Under the pieces are notes generated by a model. That model saw only the letters and a program-made list of their open reading frames with translations, made no database searches and had not been told where the DNA came from. Shown piece by piece: positions 1 to 8,053 of a stretch of DNA of 44,644 bases. Positions within the stretch are counted from its first letter, which is position 1; each line of letters begins with the position of its first letter. This DNA comes from a bacterium (lineage in GTDB: Bacteria; Acidobacteriota; Thermoanaerobaculia; Multivoradales; JAHEKO01): the NCBI GenBank assembly GCA_024224155.1, contig JAAENP010000458.1, positions 1 through 44,644 of the forward strand, read 5' to 3'. Made by a program: the position numbers and the translations under genes.

Positions 1-1023
1 CAGCTCTCCGAGTCCGCCGCCGATCTCGATGTTGTAGCCGTTCAGCAACTCCCGACGAACCGCGGCATCGTCGACGCCCGCTGGGACATGGACCGCATTG
101 AGCATCGGTAGCCGGTGCTTCCGGGCTACAAACGGGGAGCAGCCGAGGGCCTGAAGCCCGGCCATCAGTGCGGCGCTGTTTCGCCGATGACGCTCGAACC
201 TGGATCCGAGACCTTCCTCCAATGCCAGCGCCAGCGCCTGATGCAGGGCGTAGTTCATCGAGATCGGGGCGGTGTGGTGGTAAGAGCGCTGGCCCTCGCT
301 CCAGTAGCTCCGGATCATGGAGAGGTCGAGATACCAGCTGGCGACCCGAGTCGTGCGGCGATCGAGCTTGTCGACCGCGCGAGGTCCGAGAGTGACCGGC
401 GCCAGCCCGGGCGGACAGCTCAGGCACTTCTGGGTCCCGCTGTAGCAGGCGTCAATCAGCCAGTCGTCGACGCGAAGATCCTGGCCGCCCAGGGACGTCA
501 CCGCGTCGACGACCAGAAGGGCCTCGTGGGCGCGACAAATCCTGCCGAGATCGGCGAGCGGTTGGCACGCACCGGTGGAAGTTTCGGCGTTGACGATCGC
601 GACCAGTTCGATCTCGGGGTGATCGGCCAGTGCCCGTTCGATCTCGGCCGGATCGAAGACCTCTCCCCAGGGCCGATCGATCCTGTGCAGGACCCCGCCC
701 AGCCGCTCGACGATGTCGGCCATGCGATTACCGAAGACTCCGTTGACGCAGACCAGAGCTTCGTCACCGCGCTCGATCAAATTCGTCAGAACGGCTTCCA
801 TACCGGCACTGCCGGTCCCCGAGACGGCAACGGTGAGGAGGTTTTCGGTCGCGAAGACCCCTCGCAACATCGTCTGGAGCTCGTCCATGATCTCGAGGAA
901 CTGGGGGTCAAGGTGTCCGACGAGGGGCTTACCCAGTGCCTCGTAGACGCGCGGATGAACGCTGGATGGGCCCGGCCCCATCAGCAGGCGGCCCCGCGGC
1001 TCGAGTTTCCATCGCTGACTCAT
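1..1023 (-). CDS. Class V aminotransferase (alanine-glyoxylate type), 3' end outside window
   Basis: PLP-dependent fold-type I aminotransferase of the alanine/serine-glyoxylate family, which moves an amino group from Ala or Ser to glyoxylate or pyruvate in the cytosol. I translated 341 codons. The N-terminus carries MGPGPSSVHPRV, as in this family, then SGTGSAGMEA (about 69-78) in the phosphate-binding region, Asp173 in VVDAVTSLGG, and the Schiff-base lysine Lys199 in SGTQKC. The ATG at 1021-1023 overlaps the stop of the upstream lipoprotein gene by four bases (ATGA), so the two are probably translationally coupled. The frame is still open at base 1, so the C-terminus is missing. The family is secure, the exact substrate pair is not. 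A 309-codon plus-strand frame here is a GC shadow. Confidence 0.88.
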   Translation of the reverse strand, partial: MSQRWKLEPRGRLLMGPGPSSVHPRVYEALGKPLVGHLDPQFLEIMDELQTMLRGVFATENLLTVAVSGTGSAGMEAVLTNLIERGDEALVCVNGVFGNRMADIVERLGGVLHRIDRPWGEVFDPAEIERALADHPEIELVAIVNAETSTGACQPLADLGRICRAHEALLVVDAVTSLGGQDLRVDDWLIDACYSGTQKCLSCPPGLAPVTLGPRAVDKLDRRTTRVASWYLDLSMIRSYWSEGQRSYHHTAPISMNYALHQALALALEEGLGSRFERHRRNSAALMAGLQALGCSPFVARKHRLPMLNAVHVPAGVDDAAVRRELLNGYNIEIGGGLGEL

Positions 1024-1793
1024 TTCGGCTCCGAAACCAGATAGGGCACCCAGTCGTCATCGGGCGGCCAGGGAATCAACAGGCCGCCGCCGACTCCAGC
1101 CGCAACCTGCTCTCCGTACAGCCTGTCGACGAGATACATCGCGGCGTCGAAACTGCGCGCCCCTCCCTGGGATGTGATGGTCTTTCCGGAGTGAACAAAA
1201 GACACGTTGATACGCAGGTCGAGCGCCGGAAAACGCTCGGTGAAGGTGTCGTAGTCGCTGGGGAACGTCGTGCAGGCGGTGTCGTCGAGAAGGCCGGCCT
1301 GCGCGAGAACGAATGCGCCCCAACAGAGAGACATGTTCCCGCCCGCCCGCTCGCCGGTTGCGGCGACCCATTCGATAAGGTCTTCGCGTTCGAGGTCCTT
1401 GTCTCGACTCGCTTCGGCGCTTGGAACCACGAGCAAGTCGATGGCCGGCGCGTTCGCGAAGCTGTGGTCGGCCTGGATGTTCAGGCCTTCCGCCGTGGTC
1501 ACGGCCCGACCGTCGGGAGAAATGGTGAAGACCTCGATGCCGAGGCCGTTCGGGGCGTGGTAAATCGTGTGCTGGAGGACGTCGAAAGGCGCAGTGAGCT
1601 CGGTGTTGTAGACACCGTCGACAATGAGAAAAGCGGCGGTGAGACGCCGTTCGCCGGCGGTCTTCACCAGGTCGTCGAGCATACTCGTCGCGGGTCCGCT
1701 CGACCAGTTGCCTTCGCCCGCGGGGGCGGCTTGGCAGGCGACGAGCGCCAGCAGGAGTGCCGAGCTCAGGATGGTCTGTCGCGCTCGCAGCAC
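1020..1793 (-). CDS. DJ-1/PfpI-family lipoprotein
   Basis: Predicted exported lipoprotein with a DJ-1/PfpI (class I glutamine amidotransferase-like) domain. The N-terminus is a signal peptide ending in a lipobox with Cys20 (LLALVAC). The domain runs from about residue 52 to 240. The nucleophile-elbow cysteine is Cys157 in SLCWGAF, preceded by LLVVPSAEAS. The arrangement resembles the ligand domain of GlxA/AraC-type regulators, but no DNA-binding domain follows, so it is probably a periplasmic or membrane-anchored enzyme or sensor of unknown substrate. The start is a GTG at 1791-1793. It is the first gene of a pair with the aminotransferase downstream (4-base overlap). The domain is well supported, the role unknown. 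Confidence 0.8.
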   Translation of the reverse strand: MLRARQTILSSALLLALVACQAAPAGEGNWSSGPATSMLDDLVKTAGERRLTAAFLIVDGVYNTELTAPFDVLQHTIYHAPNGLGIEVFTISPDGRAVTTAEGLNIQADHSFANAPAIDLLVVPSAEASRDKDLEREDLIEWVAATGERAGGNMSLCWGAFVLAQAGLLDDTACTTFPSDYDTFTERFPALDLRINVSFVHSGKTITSQGGARSFDAAMYLVDRLYGEQVAAGVGGGLLIPWPPDDDWVPYLVSEPK

Positions 1794-2160
1794 CAGGCGA
1801 TTCTAGCAGCGGTAAGTTCTGAAGAGCCGGTCCCGGCCTTGCCAGCACTCGAGCCTTTCGGCTCATGCGATCCAGTGGACTCGTTGCGGTGCGTAGGAGG
1901 AGAGAGCGGCTGACCAAAGGCGCGGAGGAGCCGATTGCCAGAGCAGCGGCCAGGGGACGCCTCGGGCAAGGAGACCAGAGGCGCGCAGGCGAGAGCCGAG
2001 CGCTCAAAGGCCTTCCAGCTCGAGCCGGCCCCTGGTAAATCGCCTGGCGGGGCGCGTCGACGCACTGGCCCCGCCGGCTGGTGTCGTCCGGCTCCTGTCA
2101 TACAATTGGCCGCGCCCGCGACGACACTGCGGGCGCCTTCAGCGAAAAAGGAGATTGCAC
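1794..2160. other. Intergenic region between divergent genes
   Basis: These 367 bases separate the divergent DJ-1-like and bacilliredoxin genes and must hold both promoters, but I could not pick a convincing -35/-10 pair. Around 1944-1990 there is GC-rich text (CCAGGGGACG followed by CGGGCAAGGAG) that loosely resembles the dispersed repeat at 7309-7490 and 33213-33302. An AAGGAG box at about 2149-2152 serves the gene starting at 2161. No tRNA or riboswitch was recognised. Confidence 0.4.
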
Positions 2161-2589
2161 GTGTACAGTCCTCTACTTGTCCAGCCGATGCGAGACGAGC
2201 TCACATCCATCGGCTTTCAGGAACTACGCACCGCCGAAGAGGTCGATGCCTTCATGGCCGACAAGTCCGGTTCGGCGTTGCTGGTCGTCAACTCGGTTTG
2301 TGGTTGCGCTGCCGGTCAGGCGCGCCCCGGCCTGCGGGCGGCGCTTCAGTCGGAAGTCAAGCCGGATCGGTTGGCGACGGTATTCGCCGGTCAAGATGCC
2401 GAAGCCGCGGCCAGGGCGCGCGGTTATTTTGCCGACATTCCACCATCGAGCCCCTCGATCGCTCTGTTCAACCAGGGCGAGCTGGTCTATTTTGTGCCCA
2501 GACACCGGATCGAGAATCGGTCGGCCGAAGAGGTGGCGGATGATTTGACCCAGGCCTTCGCCCGGGACCTCGGCGCCTCGGTTTCCTGA
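2161..2589 (+). CDS. Bacilliredoxin (BrxA/BrxB family)
   Basis: Small thiol-disulfide protein of the BrxA/BrxB (YphP/YqiW) family, about 142 residues, the usual length. The family signature CGC is at residues 47-49 (NSVCGCAAG) and the family opening YSPLLVQPMRDEL is intact. In Firmicutes these proteins remove bacillithiol from mixed disulfides; in other phyla the partner thiol is often unknown, so the substrate here is inference. I chose the GTG at 2161 because an AAGGAG box ends seven bases before it; a TTG at 2155 would have almost no spacing. The next, frameshifted small gene starts two bases after the stop, so the two were probably co-transcribed. Confidence 0.88.
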   Translation: MYSPLLVQPMRDELTSIGFQELRTAEEVDAFMADKSGSALLVVNSVCGCAAGQARPGLRAALQSEVKPDRLATVFAGQDAEAAARARGYFADIPPSSPSIALFNQGELVYFVPRHRIENRSAEEVADDLTQAFARDLGASVS

Positions 2590-2590
2590 G

Positions 2591-2879
2591 TTGGGCACCT
2601 TTCACCAGGGCAAGAGTGAGCTCCACGGCATTACCGTCGTGGTCGAGACCTCCGCGGAGGACCTCTACGTGGGATCGCTGCGAAGACGAGGATGAGCGCG
2701 TGGTCGTTCTCCTGGATGCCGATATGCACCGGCCGACGGATAAGATGAGCCGGGGCGATTACCTGAAACGGGCGATTCAGTTCGGGGTCTGGAACCGGCT
2801 ACCCAGAGTTGAGGTAGAACGCCGGGAAGTGACGTCGATCCGGCCGCTGGGCGAGTTCGAGGCACCCGGCGCCGGTTAG
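2591..2879 (+). pseudogene. Small conserved protein, interrupted by a 1-base frameshift
   Basis: Two frames together give one plausible protein of about 95 residues. The first frame starts at TTG 2591 (GTFHQGKSELHGITVVVE...) and reaches DLYVG at 2672-2674, then runs into a stop. The +1 frame continues from 2676 (RCEDEDERVVVLLDADMH...) to the stop at 2879. Deleting the T at 2675 joins them without a gap, giving YVGRCEDEDERV. The joined product resembles a small uncharacterised family I associate with Acidobacteria, with an HGITVVV strand near the start and an FGVW segment near the end. No slippery run is visible, so a true mutation or a sequence error is likelier than programmed shifting. Function unknown. 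Confidence 0.6.
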
Positions 2880-2895
2880 GCGGCGAGGCAATGTG

Positions 2896-3252
2896 ATGAA
2901 CTGGCTTGTGGCCGGAGCGCTCCTCTGCGCGGCTTCGATCGTCGCCGGCGCCTTTGGAGCGCACGCGCTGGCCGCTCGGCTGGCAGCGGACAGCCTTACC
3001 CTTTGGGAGACGGCGGCTCGCTACCTGATGTATGGCGGCCTCGGGCTGTCGCTGGTAGGACTCGGCGGGAAAGTGCTCGCTCAGCCTGTGGCGGCACCGG
3101 GCTGGTCGTTGTTCCTCGGCACGCTGGTTTTCAGCGGTACCGTGTTCGCTCTGGCGCTGGGCTCGCCCCGTTGGCTCGGAGCCGTGACCCCGATCGGCGG
3201 CCTGCTCATGATCGTCGGCTTTGTCCTGTTCGCGATCGCGGCCTGGCGCTGA
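2896..3252 (+). CDS. DUF423 family inner-membrane protein
   Basis: Short hydrophobic protein of 118 residues with about four membrane segments (roughly residues 3-23, 40-62, 68-90 and 95-117). It has the DUF423 hallmark AGAFGAHAL near the N-terminus, as in E. coli YgdD. The family is a conserved membrane protein without an assigned biochemical role. The ATG at 2896 has a GAGG box at 2885-2888 with seven bases spacing; the GTG one codon earlier is an alternative. It follows the frameshifted small gene by 16 bases. It converges on the ThDP-enzyme gene, with a hairpin in between. Confidence 0.88.
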   Translation: MNWLVAGALLCAASIVAGAFGAHALAARLAADSLTLWETAARYLMYGGLGLSLVGLGGKVLAQPVAAPGWSLFLGTLVFSGTVFALALGSPRWLGAVTPIGGLLMIVGFVLFAIAAWR

Positions 3253-3284
3253 TCGGGGGGACGCCTCGATACACAGAGTCGGGA

Positions 3285-3310
3285 GGAGACACCAACAGAA
3301 TGGTGTCCCC
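3285..3310. terminator. Hairpin between convergent genes
   Basis: GGAGACACCA (3285-3294) pairs with TGGTGTCCCC (3301-3310) around a six-base loop: nine pairs and one A-C mismatch. It lies between the DUF423 stop and the stop of the minus-strand ThDP gene, so it can serve both strands. There is no long T tract. I recall similar GGTGTCCCC text in intergenic DNA of related genomes, so it could also be part of a dispersed repeat. Confidence 0.55.
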
Positions 3311-3312
3311 GG

Positions 3313-5040
3313 CTACATCGAGATCGAGCCCTTGCGGAAGTCGCTCTTGCCGAGCAGAGCGTTGATCAGCACCGGCCGTCCCCGAGCGGCCTCCGCCTTG
3401 GCAGCGGCCAGAGTCGGCGCGATCTTGTCCGGGGAGTCCAGGAGGAGCCCTTTGCCGCCGAATCCCTCGGCCACGACGTGGTAGTCGCTGCGCCGGAGCA
3501 CGGTTCCGACGTCGTCTTCGAGGATCTCGATCTGCTCCCTGGCGATCTGGGCCCAGGAGGCGTCGTTCCCGACCACGGCGATTACCGGCAGTTCGTGCCG
3601 GACGTAAGTGTCGAACTCGGCGATCGAGTAGGCCGCGGAGCCGTCTCCGTAGATGATCCAGACCTCGGCCCCGGGCCGGCAGAGCTTGGCGCCGAGAGCG
3701 AAGCCGCCGCCGACACCGAGAGTTCCGAAGACCCCGGGATCCAGCCAAGACAGCGGACCCCGCGGCGACACGGAATAGGAGGCAGTGGCCACGAAGTCTC
3801 CGCCGTCGGCCACCAGAACGCTGTTGGAATCGAGATGGGTGTCGATCTCCCGGCACAGGGCCAAGGGGTTGATATGGCCGGTGGGCTCGGTGGCCCGTTC
3901 GGCGATGTCCTGTTCGCGCGCGAGGTCGCGCTCGCGCAGGCGTCCGAGCCATTCGCTTCGGTCTACGCTTCGCGGAGCCTCGGTCGCCAGCGCTTCGAGG
4001 AAGCGGCCGGCGTTACAGCAGACGCCGAGATCGGGATCCCGGTTCTTCTTCAGGCCTTCCTCGCTCAGGTTCGCCGAGATCACCTTCGCTTTTGAACTGA
4101 TCTGGCGGCCGTAGTCGAGTCGAAAGTCGAAGGGGACGCCCGCCAGGATGACCAGGTCGGCCTCCTTGAGAGCGACGCGCCGTTTATGCCGCATTTGCAA
4201 TCGGTGCCCGCGTCCCAGGAGACCGCGCGCCATGCCCGAAAGGTAGGTTGGAATCTCCAGCCGTGCCACCGCTTTCGCCACATCGGCGGCGCGCTCCGCG
4301 CGCACCAGAGCCTGGCTGCCCACCATCAGCACCGGCCGTCGCGCGAGCCCCAGGCGCCGCAGGGCGCGGCGAATCTCGAACGGTCGCGGACCCGCGGGTT
4401 CCGGGATCCCCAACTCGGCGGCACGAGGCTTTCCGGCTCCTCGAAACAACCTGTTGACGTGCCAGCCAAGGTAGGAAGACAGGGCGCGGGACGACAGGCT
4501 CTGCCCCTTGCCGCCCATATCGAGATAGAGCTTGCGCACGATCTCTTCCGGATAGAGCAGATCCACCGGGCACTCCAGGAAGACCGGTCCGGGCACGCCT
4601 TCGGCCGCTATGAACATGGCCTTCTCGAGCGCCGGTTCCAGGTCCCGCACCCGTGACGACGTGCCGGCCCACTTGACGTGCGGCTCGACCAGGGCGAGCT
4701 GATCGATGTCCTGGAGTGATCCACGACCCTTGAGGATCGTGCCCGTGGCTCCTCCCAGGATCACCACGGGGGACTGCGCCAGCTGGGCGTTCTTGACCGC
4801 CGTAATCGTATTGGTGAGCCCGGGCCCTGCGGTTACCGCCGCCACCCCGGGTATCCCCGTGAGCCGGGCGACCGAGTCGGCGGCGAACACCGCGCTGGCC
4901 TCGTCGCGAACATCGACGACTCGAATGCCGCGCCGCTTGGCAGCGACGAGGATCGGGGAGATGTGACCTCCGCACAGCGTGAAAAGAAATCGGACGCCGT
5001 GTCGGGTGAGAACTCGAGCTATGCGATCACCGCCGTCCAT
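3313..5040 (-). CDS. ThDP-dependent 2-hydroxyacyl-CoA lyase-like enzyme (HACL2/ILVBL type)
   Basis: Thiamine-diphosphate enzyme of the acetolactate synthase/oxalyl-CoA decarboxylase superfamily, 575 residues. Order: PYR domain with catalytic Glu47 ([13 protein letters not shown]) and [12 protein letters not shown]; a middle domain ([27 protein letters not shown]); a PP domain with GDFVATAS, the metal/ThDP motif GDGSAAYS and VVGNDASW; and the ending [11 protein letters not shown]. Residue by residue this follows human ILVBL/HACL2, recalled from memory ([28 protein letters not shown]-terminal DFR-GSI), more than true IlvB. HACL2 cleaves 2-hydroxy fatty acyl-CoA; that reaction here is inference. 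I prefer ATG 5038-5040 over a TTG at 5049. It lies 12 bases after a thioesterase gene, probably one operon with acyl-CoA chemistry. Confidence 0.85.
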   Translation of the reverse strand: MDGGDRIARVLTRHGVRFLFTLCGGHISPILVAAKRRGIRVVDVRDEASAVFAADSVARLTGIPGVAAVTAGPGLTNTITAVKNAQLAQSPVVILGGATGTILKGRGSLQDIDQLALVEPHVKWAGTSSRVRDLEPALEKAMFIAAEGVPGPVFLECPVDLLYPEEIVRKLYLDMGGKGQSLSSRALSSYLGWHVNRLFRGAGKPRAAELGIPEPAGPRPFEIRRALRRLGLARRPVLMVGSQALVRAERAADVAKAVARLEIPTYLSGMARGLLGRGHRLQMRHKRRVALKEADLVILAGVPFDFRLDYGRQISSKAKVISANLSEEGLKKNRDPDLGVCCNAGRFLEALATEAPRSVDRSEWLGRLRERDLAREQDIAERATEPTGHINPLALCREIDTHLDSNSVLVADGGDFVATASYSVSPRGPLSWLDPGVFGTLGVGGGFALGAKLCRPGAEVWIIYGDGSAAYSIAEFDTYVRHELPVIAVVGNDASWAQIAREQIEILEDDVGTVLRRSDYHVVAEGFGGKGLLLDSPDKIAPTLAAAKAEAARGRPVLINALLGKSDFRKGSISM

Positions 5041-5052
5041 GGCTATCAAGAT

Positions 5053-5457
5053 CTACTCGGCGTGCGGGCTCGGGACTTGTAGAACGTGATGGTCCAACTC
5101 GTAGCAGACCAGCTCGGCGCTCATGACGGTGTCGTTCCCACGGCGGACCTCAACCTGTACGGTCTTCTTCCGGCCGTCGCGTCGGACGATCTCGGCAACC
5201 GCGAGGAGGATCTCGCCTTCTCGGACCGGCTTGAGGAATCTACTGTTGGCTTGCCCCAGAACCACGTTGGGGTGGTTCACGGCGAGCATCGCCGCGTGGT
5301 CGGCCAGACCGAAAACGAAGCCTCCGTGCACGAGTCTGTGCTCGTCGACCACCATCTCCGGCGTTGCCTTGAGCTCGACCGAAGCGAAGCCTTCGCCGAG
5401 CTCGACCGGCTCGCCGCAGAGCCGCCGGTCGATGTCCGGGTGGGTCCTGAGATCCAT
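5053..5457 (-). CDS. Hotdog-fold acyl-CoA thioesterase (PaaI-like)
   Basis: Single-domain hotdog protein of 134 residues, the normal PaaI/4HBT length. The conserved segment around residues 44-60 (HGGFVFGLADHAAML) holds the helix and active-site loop of this family; VAEIVRRDGRKKTVQVEV forms the following strands. Such enzymes hydrolyse acyl-CoA esters in the cytosol, often to recycle CoA from dead-end intermediates. It lies directly upstream of the HACL2-like gene on the same strand, suggesting a shared acyl-CoA pathway, perhaps turnover of hydroxylated fatty acids. The start is ATG 5455-5457; the upstream region is shared with the divergent pruA. Confidence 0.85.
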   Translation of the reverse strand: MDLRTHPDIDRRLCGEPVELGEGFASVELKATPEMVVDEHRLVHGGFVFGLADHAAMLAVNHPNVVLGQANSRFLKPVREGEILLAVAEIVRRDGRKKTVQVEVRRGNDTVMSAELVCYELDHHVLQVPSPHAE

Positions 5458-5538
5458 TCCTGTTCGACTCTAGCAGCCCACACAGCGAGTCCAGACGGTC
5501 ATGCGTCCGTTGTACGATACGCCGACGGAGGAAACTCG

Positions 5539-7170
5539 ATGCCCAACGCAATTGCCAATCCGCCGCTGCCGAGAAACGAGCCCGTTCGCGACTACGAGCC
5601 CGGCTCTCCCGAGCGCGCTGCGATCAAGGAACGGCTCGCCGACATGATGATTGAAGAGGTGGAGATTCCGCTGATCATCGGCGGGGAGGAGGTTCGTACC
5701 GGAAACACCGCGCAGGTCATTTGCCCACACGACCGGAAGCATGTCCTGGGGGTCTATCACCGCGCGGGTGAGAGCGAAGTCAACGATGCGGTCGAGGCGT
5801 CTCAGCGGGCCTGGCGAGAGTGGTCCGAGATGGCCTGGGAAGACCGTGCCGGGGTGCTGCTCAAGGCGGCGGATCTCCTGGCCGGTCCGTGGCGCGACAC
5901 CGTCAACGCAGCGACCATGCTGAACCAGTCTAAGAGCGTCTACCAGGCCGAGATCGACTCGGCCTGCGAATTGATCGACTTCTGGCGATTCAACCCCGCC
6001 TTCATGCGCAGAATCTATGAGGACCAGCCCGACTCGGCGGCCGGGGTGTGGAACCGGGTCGATTACCGACCTCTCGAGGGCTTCGTCTTCGCGGTGACTC
6101 CGTTCAATTTCACCTCGATTGCGGGCAACTTGCCGACCGCACCGGCGCTCATGGGCAACACCGTCCTGTGGAAGCCCGCTTCGACCTCGGTTCTCTCCGG
6201 TTACTACGTGATGAGGGTGCTCGAAGCGGCGGGCATGCCGGCGGGCGTGATCAACTTCCTGCCGGGCAGCGGCAGCCAGGTCGGGGATCCGGCCTTGGCG
6301 AGCTCGCACTTCTCCGGCCTGCACTTCACCGGCTCCACAGCGGTTTTTCAAGGGATGTGGCGCACCATCAGCGAGCGCCTTGCCGACTACAAGACCTATC
6401 CGCGCATCGTGGGCGAGACCGGCGGCAAGGACTTCGTGTTCGTTCACGAGTCGGCTGACGTTCAGGCCGTGGTCACCGCGCTGGTCCGCGGCGCTTTCGA
6501 GTATCAGGGGCAGAAGTGCTCGGCGGCTTCGCGCGCCTACATTCCACTGTCGATGTGGAGTGAGCTGAGGGATCGCCTCGAGACCGAGGTCGGCAGAATC
6601 AAGACCGGCTCACCACTCGATTTCTCGAACTTCATGTGCGCGGTGATCGACGAGAGCTCATACGACAACATCATGGAGTACCTGGACCACACTCGTACGG
6701 CCCCGGATCTGGAGGTGCTCCTGGGCGGCTCCGGCGACAAGTCAGAGGGATTCTTCGTCGAGCCCACGGTCGTCATGTCGAGAGACGCGGGCTCGCGCCT
6801 GATGTGCGAGGAGATCTTCGGACCGGTCCTGTCGATTCATGTCTACCCGGACCACGAGCTGGAGGAGACTCTCGAGATCTGCGACCAGACGAGCCCCTAT
6901 GGGCTCACCGGAGCCATCTTCGCGCAGGATCGCAAGGTGATCGAGGCGATGTCGAACGCGCTCAGACACAGCGCCGGTAACTTCTACATCAATGACAAGC
7001 CCACCGGAGCCGTCGTCGGCCAGCAGCCTTTTGGCGGAGCTCGGGCCTCCGGAACCAACGACAAGGCGGGGTCGGCGGCGAACTTGCTGCGTTGGACCTC
7101 CCAGCGCTCGATCAAAGAGACCTTCTCGCCGCCGACCGACTTCGGCTACCCGTTCATGGGCGCGGACTAG
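5539..7170 (+). CDS. pruA: L-glutamate gamma-semialdehyde dehydrogenase
   Basis: NAD-dependent aldehyde dehydrogenase oxidising glutamate semialdehyde (from 1-pyrroline-5-carboxylate) to glutamate, the last step of proline breakdown. The 543 residues match the standalone P5CDH type. Landmarks: VTPFNFTSIAGNLP (187-200) and WKPAST for NAD binding, FTGSTAVF (263-270), the general base Glu293 in GETGGKDFVF, the nucleophile Cys327 in GQKCSAASRAY, EIFGPVLS, and the ending FGYPFMGAD. I chose ATG 5539 because GGAGGA sits at 5527-5532; the longer frame from 5086 is antisense to the thioesterase. No proline dehydrogenase lies in the window. Its last 60 or so bases recur twice just downstream (7188-7262 and 7963-8037). 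Confidence 0.95.
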   Translation: MPNAIANPPLPRNEPVRDYEPGSPERAAIKERLADMMIEEVEIPLIIGGEEVRTGNTAQVICPHDRKHVLGVYHRAGESEVNDAVEASQRAWREWSEMAWEDRAGVLLKAADLLAGPWRDTVNAATMLNQSKSVYQAEIDSACELIDFWRFNPAFMRRIYEDQPDSAAGVWNRVDYRPLEGFVFAVTPFNFTSIAGNLPTAPALMGNTVLWKPASTSVLSGYYVMRVLEAAGMPAGVINFLPGSGSQVGDPALASSHFSGLHFTGSTAVFQGMWRTISERLADYKTYPRIVGETGGKDFVFVHESADVQAVVTALVRGAFEYQGQKCSAASRAYIPLSMWSELRDRLETEVGRIKTGSPLDFSNFMCAVIDESSYDNIMEYLDHTRTAPDLEVLLGGSGDKSEGFFVEPTVVMSRDAGSRLMCEEIFGPVLSIHVYPDHELEETLEICDQTSPYGLTGAIFAQDRKVIEAMSNALRHSAGNFYINDKPTGAVVGQQPFGGARASGTNDKAGSAANLLRWTSQRSIKETFSPPTDFGYPFMGAD

Positions 7171-7187
7171 GGTCGGCGCGCGGCGCT

Positions 7188-7262
7188 GCGCCGGTTGATC
7201 AGGCTCCGATCAAAGAGACTTTCTTTCCGCCCAAGGACTTCGGCTATCCGTTCATGGGCGCC
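7188..7262 (+). repeat. Partial duplicate of the pruA 3' end, copy 1
   Basis: This 75-base segment encodes IKETFFPPKDFGYPFMGA, almost the C-terminus of the pruA product, but has no gene in front of it and lacks the stop. It differs at only one base from the copy at 7963-8037, and at many more from the true pruA end (7106-7170). The two extra copies are therefore closer to each other than to the resident gene. Confidence 0.9.
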
Positions 7263-7308
7263 CGGCGTTGGAAGTGCCACCCGTCTCTTGAGCGGGACGC
7301 GGAAAGAC

Positions 7309-7490
7309 CGGCGCTGCGGGGCCGTTCGGTGGCGACCCTCCAGGGGACGGCGCGAGCAAGAGGGCTGCATAAGTCGGGCTCGCGCCTGCGCGTCGCTCGC
7401 GCAAGTCGACGGGGGCCTACGACGGATCTTGCCGGCGCTCGCGACGAGCCCCCTGGGAGGGTCGCTACCGATCCGGCCGGTCCTCGCGCC
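7309..7490 (+). repeat. Left arm of long imperfect inverted repeat
   Basis: About 182 bases, from CCGGCGCTGCGG to GGTCCTCGCGCC, match the reverse complement of 7789-7969 at an estimated three quarters or more of positions. Shared blocks include GACGGCGCGAGCA, CTCGCGCCTGCGCG, CTTGCCGGCGCTCGCG and GAGCCCCCTG. Part of the arm (gcgaccCTCCAGGGG onward) recurs at 33213-33302. The 298 bases between the arms (7491-7788) hold nothing I recognise. Confidence 0.75.
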
Positions 7491-7788
7491 TATGTCCGCC
7501 AGGTGCGACCCATTTCTGAGAAGAACTCGAGACACTTCAGTTCATTGAGAGTTTCAGCAGTCAGCACTCGTGGAGTTAGGTGACCGGCCTCGATCGTCCT
7601 GTCCTTTAGGCGAGCTGGAGAGCTTCTCCGAGGCGGAGCCGCCTTTTCCAAAGCACGCAGCGACTAGTAATCCCCTGTTCTGAGGTGCCAGGAACCGCGG
7701 AGCGAATCGGCGTCGAGTTGCTGATCGAGGTTCTGCCCCCGTTGCCCTGGAGGTGCCATCCCTTTCGGAAGACCGCGCTCGCTCGCCG

Positions 7789-7969
7789 GCGCGAGGACCA
7801 GCCGGCTCGACGGCAAGGCGCTCAGGGGGCTCGACGCGAGCGCCGGCAAGCTTGTCGCAGTCTAAGGCTGGTTTGCGCGAGCGGCGCGCAGGCGCGAGTC
7901 GGACCCTTGCAGACCTCGTGCTCGCGCCGTCCCATGGAGCCTTGCCGTCGAACGGCGCCGCAGCGCCGG
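7789..7969 (-). repeat. Right arm of long imperfect inverted repeat
   Basis: Reverse-complement partner of 7309-7490; see that entry for the shared blocks. Its outer end (CGCAGCGCCGG) overlaps the start of the second pruA-tail copy at 7963, so inverted arm and direct repeat are physically joined. Confidence 0.75.
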
Positions 7970-8037
7970 TTGATCAGGCTCCGATCAAAGAGACTTTCTC
8001 TCCGCCCAAGGACTTCGGCTATCCGTTCATGGGCGCC
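7963..8037 (+). repeat. Partial duplicate of the pruA 3' end, copy 2
   Basis: Second 75-base copy of the pruA tail, encoding IKETFSPPKDFGYPFMGA followed in frame by Glu and a TAA stop at 8041-8043. It thus preserves a complete and plausible P5CDH C-terminus (MGAE) unlike that of the local gene (MGAD). One base differs from the copy at 7188-7262, 775 bases upstream. It ends just before the convergent PilZ gene. Confidence 0.9.
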
Positions 8038-8053
8038 GAGTAAGACTGCTCGA

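Noticed and set aside
115-1044. 309-codon plus-strand frame opposite the aminotransferase
   Set aside because: The minus-strand frame carries the class V aminotransferase motifs, including the PLP lysine; the plus frame has none.
2669-2680. Programmed frameshift at T2675
   Set aside because: No slippery heptamer, internal Shine-Dalgarno or downstream pseudoknot was visible; a mutation or sequence error is simpler.
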